Assembly: GCA_947177635.1 (NCBI GenBank)
Contig: CAMWVQ010000018.1
Coordinates: 1-44,967 of the forward strand
Direction of reading: 5' to 3'
Length of the DNA: 44,967 bases
Origin: an uncultured Porphyromonadaceae bacterium
GTDB lineage: Bacteria > Bacteroidota > Bacteroidia > Bacteroidales > Muribaculaceae
Positions 9,801-15,295 of the stretch are shown here, one piece after another. Within the stretch, counting starts at the first letter, position 1; each line of letters starts with the position of its first letter. The translations under genes were made by a program, and so were the position numbers. Below the pieces are notes generated by a model that was not told where the DNA came from, did not search any database, and saw only the letters and a program-made list of their open reading frames with translations.

Positions 9801-10270
9801 GGGGCGGCCACATTGACAATCGCCTTCTCACCGCCGACATATACCTGGAAACTGTATTGCCCGTCGAAGCCGATGAAGTAGCCGAATCCGGAGCGGGCAT
9901 TGTCGTCGAGGCAGTTGATGATGCATGTCTGGCCGCCGGGATTCGGGGCGTCGACCTTGACCACCGGATATGACTGGACGGCAACCCACAGGCTGACGGT
10001 CATCTTGCGGTTCACGGGGAGGTGTCTGACCCTGGCGCCGACATATGATGTGTAGCCGTCGAGCAGGAGCGCGCGTCCTCTGACGCCTGGCGCGCTTTCG
10101 GCCCCGAAGTTGCCCAGCACGTCGAAACGGTCTGAGCTTACGGTCTCTGAGATTCGTCCCGAGTCGTCGGGGTCGAAAGGGAAGTGTGCGACAATGGCCG
10201 CCGGGGCCTTTGGCCCCGACAGCCATAGAGTCGCCATCAGCATTGTTGTTTTGAGCGGATTATGGTTCAT
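6860..10270 (-). CDS. Secreted LamG-GH32-DUF4960 fusion protein
   Basis: A 1136-aa exported protein. In order: signal peptide (about 1-25), LamG-like domain (26-245), GH32 propeller (about 265-590), GH32 beta-sandwich (about 600-745, with FIDRSIIDLFVND), a DUF4960-like domain (about 769-1052, with WIHIDR, MWREDHNC and GTWGHV) and a sorting-type C-terminal tail (about 1095-1136). As in its downstream paralogue the nucleophile motif is changed: WTNETHG at 280-286, Glu283 in place of Asp. FRDP (413-416) and the acid/base Glu471 remain, the latter in IEMPS. The paralogues share the same plan except that this one has gained the DUF4960-like domain between sandwich and tail. The fusion is direct evidence that this domain works together with fructan-active modules. 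Start at ATG 10270 is supported by the hydrophobic signal sequence that follows. Confidence 0.9.
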   Translation of the reverse strand: MNHNPLKTTMLMATLWLSGPKAPAAIVAHFPFDPDDSGRISETVSSDRFDVLGNFGAESAPGVRGRALLLDGYTSYVGARVRHLPVNRKMTVSLWVAVQSYPVVKVDAPNPGGQTCIINCLDDNARSGFGYFIGFDGQYSFQVYVGGEKAIVNVAAPLPRYRWNCLTAVVDADSRKLRFYNNGELAAETDCLGGDISVGDSPLHVAQDGWEVWFGSGVDAFRTTAFGGLLDELTIYDEALQPSDMAGWRADSAPLLSVPESRYADDRWHPRFHGCPTGGWTNETHGLIHADGRYHLFFQKNAAGPYMARLHWGHLSSENLYDWQEERIALAPGDPYVDGERFHSDMKGCWSGCVYSDGELTGGKPAILYTGVDFERARILGATPASGDNSLLVWEKNRAPLIDGRPDGLSDDFRDPYFFRDGEKPYIIVGSQKEGRGAVTLHRRENGGWTRYAGDLFYHASDVATDGTFIEMPSVTRMPDGRWLFIYTPLATSEGVKAVYRTGAISSEGRFVCDAASSSPRPVDLFGRDGFGLLSPSVTNVDGRVIALGIVADKLGSADNKANGWAHCYSLPRELTLDRDGNLWQKPAAELAGMRTARDFHKNDFNLNGTVSLGDVRGRDAEIRMVWTCGDAPAGIRFFKNPANPDHSHAAVCVDPTQHTVTVDLTHLPRIVNDGYPYGGIYRASLPDDIAPGKEVTVDLFIDRSIIDLFVNDRYAASVRVFPHDLDGIDVEAFADGNTRVKSLDGWTLDSNRTVSPSGAHLPAPDLTGRAAILIADNNPAALSPQEQAALELFGRLYPEGSVLTPAEAPSRLSADKFGTLWIHIDRVGSGAGNLPSAITAPEVTDAIRAFHLQGGNLLLTKHATQLVTAIGRVDPRFAPGIYSDGAGGNGTDVWTVNAQIGWAFRNDRPGEYYDRRGHGIYDGLMTSPAFEWETFPMEGTGDGSPMWREDHNCVWDLNAYTYSADGANTVERFERDNNAVVLGTWGHVVDHAVAGIVEFAPDGGVTRAYSPSGIIIANGIAACELSPRFGGNTYAANVERLNANSMAYLMSKDRNPTVSGVDMPDEDNKPRIFPVDNDGIGYSGVTPGTMFTVVSADGRVLDRRILDRPEGVIHLRASGVVIARAGQTAAKLLLR

Positions 10271-10292
10271 CCGATGGTATTCGTTGTTAAGG

Positions 10293-10411
10293 TAAGTAAC
10301 TGGTCGAAATTATTTTAATGTTTGTTCGAGTAAAAATTTTAGAAGATTTTCTCGAAAAAACATTGAAATAAGATGACCGGTTAGTATAAAATAATTTTGA
10401 ACAGTTACTTA
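10293..10411. repeat. Inverted repeats with competing arms upstream of the fusion gene
   Basis: Left arm 10293-10319 matches the reverse complement of 10385-10411 at 23 of 27 positions. An overlapping left arm, 10300-10330, also pairs imperfectly with 10351-10380, including the exact pair TTCGAG (10325-10330) and CTCGAA (10351-10356). The two pairings cannot form at once. The stretch is A+T-rich and fills most of the gap ahead of the fusion gene's start at 10270. No TAnnTTTG box was found in it. Confidence 0.75.
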
Positions 10412-10436
10412 TGTTGGAAATAACGGTATGTATGCG

Positions 10437-10459
10437 GGGGGGAGCCGGTGACTCCCCCC
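10437..10459 (-). terminator. Hairpin just after the nested DUF4960 gene
   Basis: GGGGGGAG (10437-10444) and CTCCCCCC (10452-10459) form an 8-bp G:C-rich stem with a 7-nt loop, 6 nt past the stop codon at 10466. No T run follows, so it may attenuate transcription or stabilise the message rather than fully terminate. Confidence 0.6.
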
Positions 10460-10465
10460 GGCGAA

Positions 10466-12664
10466 TCAGCGGATGGTCAGGCGGGCGACTGAAGAGCCGG
10501 CGCGGACAATCACGATTCCGGTGGCGTCAATCGCAGCCGAGCCATCCCCGAGAATCTCCCGCGAGGCAATCAGCCTGCCGTCGAGGGTGTAGACCTCAAG
10601 GGTGACGGGGCGGGTGAATCCAGACCATACGATACCCCCGGCAGTGGCTTTGACAGAGCCTTCGCCGCCGTCAGCCACCTCGCTTACGGCCGAGATGTTG
10701 CGGGTGTGCCAGGGTGAGAGGTAATCGATGATGTTGGCGGTTAGGTTGTTGGCATTGCCGATATACTCGTTGTCGCCATCCTCCTGGTGGAGCTGCACGC
10801 AGCCCATGCCGTTGGCGATGATGGTGCCTCGGGGAGCCTTGTTTTTGTTGAGCTCGTCGAGGTCGGAATTGTCGTCGGAGAAGGCGGAGATGTCAGCCGA
10901 GGGGTGGAATTCAACGATTCCTGCTGCCTGGTGGTTCCAGTCCTGTCCCCATGTGCCGAGCACGGTCGCGTTGGCGTCCTTCTCGAAGCGGGCCACACCG
11001 TCGGGGCCGTCTGAGACGAACTTGAAGTCGGTGACGGTCACCAGGTAACGGAGGCAGTTGAAGGTCAGCAGTTCGAGATTGTGGTGGAAGGCGTTGCCCC
11101 CCTCGCGGGGCGCCCATTCGCAGGTGGCCAGGCCGTTGGCGATTATACGGCCACGGTATTGGATCGTTGGGCGGAACTCGACGATTCCGGCCGCGGCGTC
11201 ATCGGTGACGTGGCCCCATGTGCCGAGCACACGGGCGTTGCAGTCTTCCTGAAACCTTACCACCTTGTTGAAGCCTTCTCCGGTGTAAGGGGGGAGGTAG
11301 TTGAGGTCCCACATGCAGTTGTGGTCTTCGCGCCACATCTCGGAGCCGTTGCCGGTTCCCTCCATCGGGAATGTGTCGAACTCATTGCCGTTGACCTTGA
11401 CGGAGGGGATGTTGTCGTAGATGTCGTGGCCCGAACGGTCGAAATAGCAGGCGGGGTCAGAGATGTGCCAGTTCCATCCGACGTGGGGGTTGATCTGCCA
11501 GTCGTCGGTGCCTTTCCCTCCTTCACCGCTGCCGAAGATGTTGGGGGCGAAGTCGGCCGTAACGCGGCCGATGGGAACCACGAGCTGGGTGGCCTGCTTG
11601 GTGAGCAGCATCTGGCCGCCGTCGCGGGAATAGTTGCGCAGGGCCTCGATGAGTTCAGGGCGTCGGAAAGCTTCAGGCAGGTTTTCCCATCCCTGGGCGA
11701 TTCCGCAGCGGTCGATGTGAATCCATATGCAGTCGAAATTGTTGGGGTCGATGCGCTCGATGTCGCCGGGGCATATGATTTCGATATTCACCCCCGGACG
11801 TATCTGTCTGAAGTATCCGTCGGGATCGAGCAGGAATCTGGCGGCGGCGCGTTCCTGGGGGTTCTCGATACGGTCTGTCTCCGAGAAGGTGTGGACATTG
11901 TCATATCCCACATACAGGCCGATGCGGGCGTTGGTGTCGGTCTTCATCGCCAGGCGCCACATGCAGTTGTGGTCCTCACGGTGAATCATGTCGTGGCCCG
12001 CGGTACCTTGCATCGGGAACACGGTGTATGGGTTTGCCTCATATATCGGGTCGGGGGTCGCGGCCCAGGCAGTGGAGGGGATTGAGTTAAGGCCGGCATA
12101 GATGGGGTGGGAGCGGCGGTCGGCATACTGCCCCTCGGGGTCGTCACCTTTCATAAGGGCCCCGATTTCGGCGTTGACCGACCAGATGTCGGCGTTGAAA
12201 GCCCCTTCTCCCGAGGAGAAGACATTCGGGCGGAGGTAGTCGGCCAGGCATCCTATGCCGTCTGAGTAAAGCAGCTCTATGGCGAACTTCGACATGTAGA
12301 GGTTTCCGCCGTCCTGGTGGAATTTCCTCACCGCCTCAAGGAAGCGGTCGCTGATGAAGGCCTCGCGGAATTTCTCGACACCCTGGCTTTTGCCGATGCT
12401 GTCGATGTTGATCCAGAGGCAGTCGAAGTCGGGATATTTGATTTTGTCGACATCCTTCGGTGTGAGGATGGTGCCGTACTCGGAGAATCGCTCCTTGAAC
12501 AGGCGTGCGGCGGCGCGTTCCTGGGGAGGGGTGATTGACTCTACATCGTCGGCGGCGATGTACATGGCCATGCTCTGGTATTTCACCTGCGCGACAGAGG
12601 GGACTGACGTCCCGAGCCATACGCAGAGCATGAATATAACGGAAAAGAAGTGTCTTGACTTCAT
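10466..12664 (-). CDS. Secreted protein with one DUF4960-like domain nested in another
   Basis: A 732-aa exported protein, probably a fructan-binding surface protein. It has a signal peptide (1-25, no lipobox), then the N-terminal two thirds of a DUF4960-like domain (about 31-245, up to HREDHNCMWRL), then a complete second copy (about 246-545, with WIHIDR, TKQATQLV, MWREDHNC, GTWGHV, IIANGLATCEW), and then the missing C-terminal third of the first copy (about 546-650, with VLGTWGQDWN, AGIVEF, IIANGMG). A sorting-type tail (about 685-732, with YTLDGRLIA and IVIVRAG) ends it. The frame is open to 12793, but ATG 12664 is chosen because a good signal peptide begins there. It sits between two other DUF4960-like genes in the susC group. 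Confidence 0.85.
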   Translation of the reverse strand: MKSRHFFSVIFMLCVWLGTSVPSVAQVKYQSMAMYIAADDVESITPPQERAAARLFKERFSEYGTILTPKDVDKIKYPDFDCLWINIDSIGKSQGVEKFREAFISDRFLEAVRKFHQDGGNLYMSKFAIELLYSDGIGCLADYLRPNVFSSGEGAFNADIWSVNAEIGALMKGDDPEGQYADRRSHPIYAGLNSIPSTAWAATPDPIYEANPYTVFPMQGTAGHDMIHREDHNCMWRLAMKTDTNARIGLYVGYDNVHTFSETDRIENPQERAAARFLLDPDGYFRQIRPGVNIEIICPGDIERIDPNNFDCIWIHIDRCGIAQGWENLPEAFRRPELIEALRNYSRDGGQMLLTKQATQLVVPIGRVTADFAPNIFGSGEGGKGTDDWQINPHVGWNWHISDPACYFDRSGHDIYDNIPSVKVNGNEFDTFPMEGTGNGSEMWREDHNCMWDLNYLPPYTGEGFNKVVRFQEDCNARVLGTWGHVTDDAAAGIVEFRPTIQYRGRIIANGLATCEWAPREGGNAFHHNLELLTFNCLRYLVTVTDFKFVSDGPDGVARFEKDANATVLGTWGQDWNHQAAGIVEFHPSADISAFSDDNSDLDELNKNKAPRGTIIANGMGCVQLHQEDGDNEYIGNANNLTANIIDYLSPWHTRNISAVSEVADGGEGSVKATAGGIVWSGFTRPVTLEVYTLDGRLIASREILGDGSAAIDATGIVIVRAGSSVARLTIR

Positions 12665-12740
12665 AGAGGAAACTAAGGTTAGTGAATCTTTCAGGTCTGG
12701 TTTTAGACAGGATTTGGTAAGACCGGCTGGTGACTGGTGT

Positions 12741-12779
12741 GAAAAAGGAGGAAAGAGGAGGAAAGAGGAGGAAAGAGGG
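12741..12779. repeat. Purine-rich 10-bp tandem repeat
   Basis: GAAAGAGGAG occurs in tandem (two exact units, 12751-12770) flanked by near-copies at 12741 and 12771. It lies about 80 nt upstream of the nested DUF4960 gene and abuts a hairpin, giving a pyrimidine-rich stretch on the transcribed strand. Confidence 0.7.
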
Positions 12780-12814
12780 TGTCGCCGGCTCATTCCGGGG
12801 CCTGCGACACCCTC
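12775..12814 (-). terminator. Hairpin between two DUF4960 genes
   Basis: The arms 12775-12785 (GAGGGTGTCGC) and 12804-12814 are exact reverse complements over 11 bp, with a loop of 18 nt containing a further CCGG/CCGG pair. On the minus strand it is followed by a C/T-rich tract. It lies 27 nt past the stop codon at 12842 and probably causes partial termination or marks a processing point within the operon. Confidence 0.65.
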
Positions 12815-12841
12815 AGGTATTAGGGGCGGATGTGTGGCTGA

Positions 12842-13924
12842 TTATCTGATGACTACCTTTGAGGTCTTGTCGCCCTGACGGACAACATAGATGCCGGGGG
12901 TGAGGGCGTCGGCGTCGACGGCGATGCCCTGGAGAGTGAAATATTCCTTGGGAGAGTCGGTGTCGGCCATGTCTGAGGTCACGTCGGTGATGGCGGAGCT
13001 TTTCGCGGCGAGATAGCTGATGGCGTTGTCGGTCAGCTTCTCGAGGTTGGAGTGGAATGCGTTGACACCTTCGCGGGGCGACCATTCGCAGGCGGCCAGG
13101 CCGTTGGCGATGATGGTGCCTTCATTTTCGGCCGCGGGCTTGAACTCCACGATTCCGGCCACGGCGTGGTCCTGGACGTGGCCCCATGTGCCGAGCACTG
13201 TGGCGTTGTTCTGGGCCTCGAACTTCTCTACGGTGTTGCGGCCGTCGGCGGTGTAGACGGCGTTGTAGGCGTTGAGGTCCCACATGCAGTTGTGGTCTTC
13301 GCGCCACATCTCGGTGCCGTTGCCGGTGCCGAGCATGGCGAAGGTCTCCATCGGGAAGTCGTAGTTTGTCGCGAGGCCGACATAGATGTCGTGGTCGCGG
13401 TGGTCATAATACTGCGAGGGGTCGAGGCCTGCGGCGTTGTCTTTTTCATTGATGAACCAATAGCCTATCTGGGCGTTCACCGTCCAGACGTCGGTTCCCT
13501 TGCCGCCATCCCCGTCGCCGTAGATGCCGGGGTTGAAAGCGCCGTCGATGCGGTCGATTCGGCTCACGAGCTGTGTGGCCTGCTTTGTCAGGAGCAGGTT
13601 GCCGCCGTCGGCCACATACTGCTTCAGGGCCTCGATGGTGGCGGCGTCGGAGAACTCGGCGGGGAGGTTCCCGAGGCCCATGTTGAGACGGTCGATATGA
13701 ATCCAGATGCAGTCGAGGTTGTCAGCCGAGATCTTTGAGGTCTCGCCGGGGGCGATTACCACACCGTCGGGATTGGCGGTGGTGAAATGCCTGGCGGCGG
13801 CGTATTCCTGGAAGTTGTCGATTGATTCGACGTCGGAGTAACCGATGAGCATGCCCACGCGGGGTGAGGCTGACGCGCCGAGGGCGAGAATGGCGAGAAA
13901 GGATGCGAGTAATGATTTTTTCAT
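12842..13924 (-). CDS. Secreted single-domain DUF4960-like protein
   Basis: A 360-aa exported protein that is the simplest form of the family in this locus: signal peptide (1-20), one DUF4960-like domain (about 22-307) and a sorting-type tail (about 326-360, with YFTLQGIAVDADALTPGIYV and final KVVIR). Domain landmarks are WIHIDR (74-79), GGNLLLTKQATQLV (107-120), DVWTVNAQIGY (145-155), MWREDHNCMWDLN (206-218), LGTWGHV (244-250), AVAGIVEF (254-261) and IIANGLAACEW (271-281). No enzyme motif is recognised. The frame is open to 14065, but ATG 13924 starts a textbook signal peptide. Position between the surface lipoprotein and the nested protein suggests fructan binding. Confidence 0.87.
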   Translation of the reverse strand: MKKSLLASFLAILALGASASPRVGMLIGYSDVESIDNFQEYAAARHFTTANPDGVVIAPGETSKISADNLDCIWIHIDRLNMGLGNLPAEFSDAATIEALKQYVADGGNLLLTKQATQLVSRIDRIDGAFNPGIYGDGDGGKGTDVWTVNAQIGYWFINEKDNAAGLDPSQYYDHRDHDIYVGLATNYDFPMETFAMLGTGNGTEMWREDHNCMWDLNAYNAVYTADGRNTVEKFEAQNNATVLGTWGHVQDHAVAGIVEFKPAAENEGTIIANGLAACEWSPREGVNAFHSNLEKLTDNAISYLAAKSSAITDVTSDMADTDSPKEYFTLQGIAVDADALTPGIYVVRQGDKTSKVVIR

Positions 13925-13986
13925 GTCTAAGTCAGGGATGTTTGTTGGTTTTAGATAGAATAAAAGGTGGAGAAAGGTGTGGCAAG

Positions 13987-14044
13987 GGCCTGGCCGCAGG
14001 GGGGGATGGCCTTTTGGAGCCTTCCCCTCCCTGCGGTCGGGGCC
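13987..14044 (-). terminator. Imperfect long hairpin between the lipoprotein and DUF4960 genes
   Basis: Left arm about 13987-14006 and right arm 14022-14044 pair through GGCC, CCGCAGGG and a G-run/C-run. It lies 25 nt past the stop codon at 14070. It resembles the hairpins after the next two genes of the operon in position. No T run follows. Confidence 0.5.
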
Positions 14045-14069
14045 TGTCGTATGCCTTGTTGTCAAGGGA

Positions 14070-15263
14070 TTACTGGAGGTAGTGGAGGATGTTGAGGGTC
14101 AGACGCTCGATATTGCCCTGGTAGGGGTTGGGGCCTGAGTTCTGGTTCCATTCGTAGGCTGCCAGACCGTTGGCGACGCAGCGGCCGTGGTTGCCGGCGG
14201 CGTAGAACTCCACGAGGCCGGCCACGCAGTGGTCGCGGACATGTCCCCAGGTGGCGAGCACAAGCGAGTTGGTTGTCACCTCGAAGTTCTTTATCACGTC
14301 AGGCTGGTTCCCCTTGCCGTAGATGTTGCAGTCCCACATACAGTTGTGGTCTTCACGCTGGCCGGGGCCGATGAGGGGAAGGTTGTCATAGCCGTAGCCG
14401 TTGGGGTCTTCGAGTGTGAGGCCGGCATAGATGGCGTGGGCGGTGCGGTCATAGAAACCCTGGTCTGAACCGTCGCGGAAGTCCCATCCGAGGTAGGGGT
14501 TGATGACCCATACATCGTCGCCTGTGCCACCGGCTCCGTTTCCGAAGATGGTAGGCTCCATGCCCTCCGGCACGAAACCGAGGGGGAGAGTCAGCTGGGT
14601 AGCCATGTTTGACAGGTAGATGGAGCCGCCGTTGGCCGAGTATTCGCGCAGGGCGGCGATTGTGGCGTCGGAAGAAACCTCGGCGGGGAGGTTCTGCCAT
14701 CCGAAGGGTAGACCCTCGCGGTCGATTTCAATCCAGATCACGGAATAGATGTCAGGGTCGAGCGATGAAATCTGGGCGGGCTGGATGAACTCGGCGTTCT
14801 CCTGGGCGGCGAACCATGTGGCGGCGGCGCGCTCGTCATCATCGGGGAGCTCGGCCACTGAGGGGGCGGTCATCAGGTAGGCCATCTTGGAGGCCACGAA
14901 AGGCACGCTCGCGATAACCGAGACCCCTTCCGAGACATACTTGTTGTCATATTCGACCTTGACGGTGAAGACAAGCTGCTGGTCCATGGGCTGACCCTTG
15001 AGGGTGCAGCTGGTCGCGTCGGGGGGGAGGATTGTAGCGGCCCCGTTGTCACGGCTGACGCGCACGGCGGTGATTCCCTGCTGCGAGGGGAGCTGCCATG
15101 TGAGGGTCACGCTACGTCCGGCCACCGAAGCCTGCAGGTCGGAGGCGGTTGCCAGGGCCGGCACCTCGGGATAGCCCTTGGGCTCATAGTCAGAGCAGGA
15201 GCTGAGCAGGCCGCAGACAACGACGGTCAGGAGGGCCAGCATATATGATGTTGTTCTTTTCAT
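14070..15263 (-). CDS. Surface lipoprotein with FN3-like and DUF4960-like domains
   Basis: A 397-aa lipoprotein directly after susD, the usual place of a surface glycan-binding protein. Signal peptide II with lipobox LSSC places the lipidated residue at Cys23. Residues about 38-122 form an immunoglobulin/FN3-like domain as in SusE-type proteins (ASVAGRSVTLTWQLP). The rest (about 125-397) is a DUF4960-like domain with VIWIEIDREG, GPGQREDHNCMWDCN, LATWGHVRDHCVAGLVEF and VANGLAAYEW. Unlike the other family members here it has no C-terminal sorting tail, in keeping with lipid anchoring. By position and domain content it corresponds to the levan-binding protein BT1761 of B. thetaiotaomicron, as I recall that locus. 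Ligand is inferred, not shown. Confidence 0.88.
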   Translation of the reverse strand: MKRTTSYMLALLTVVVCGLLSSCSDYEPKGYPEVPALATASDLQASVAGRSVTLTWQLPSQQGITAVRVSRDNGAATILPPDATSCTLKGQPMDQQLVFTVKVEYDNKYVSEGVSVIASVPFVASKMAYLMTAPSVAELPDDDERAAATWFAAQENAEFIQPAQISSLDPDIYSVIWIEIDREGLPFGWQNLPAEVSSDATIAALREYSANGGSIYLSNMATQLTLPLGFVPEGMEPTIFGNGAGGTGDDVWVINPYLGWDFRDGSDQGFYDRTAHAIYAGLTLEDPNGYGYDNLPLIGPGQREDHNCMWDCNIYGKGNQPDVIKNFEVTTNSLVLATWGHVRDHCVAGLVEFYAAGNHGRCVANGLAAYEWNQNSGPNPYQGNIERLTLNILHYLQ

Positions 15264-15295
15264 TTGTTCAGGTGTGGGGAATGACGGTTGAATGA

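Noticed and set aside
10320-10384. Invertible promoter segment flanked by inverted repeats
   Set aside because: The arms differ at 4 of 27 positions, the segment is only 65 bp, no promoter box was found in it and no invertase gene is near. Kept only as one possible reading of the repeats.
11081-12085. Long open frame on the plus strand (334 codons) inside the nested DUF4960 gene
   Set aside because: It is opposite a gene with clear domains and signal peptide; its translation is Val/Gly/Asp-rich, as expected from the antisense of high-G+C coding DNA.
12665-12793. N-terminal extension of the nested DUF4960 protein (43 extra residues)
   Set aside because: The extension lies across the leader and purine repeat, lacks signal-peptide character, and a good signal peptide begins at ATG 12664.
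13925-14065. N-terminal extension of the 360-aa DUF4960 protein (47 extra residues)
   Set aside because: It crosses an intergenic hairpin, and the internal ATG at 13924 starts a typical signal peptide.
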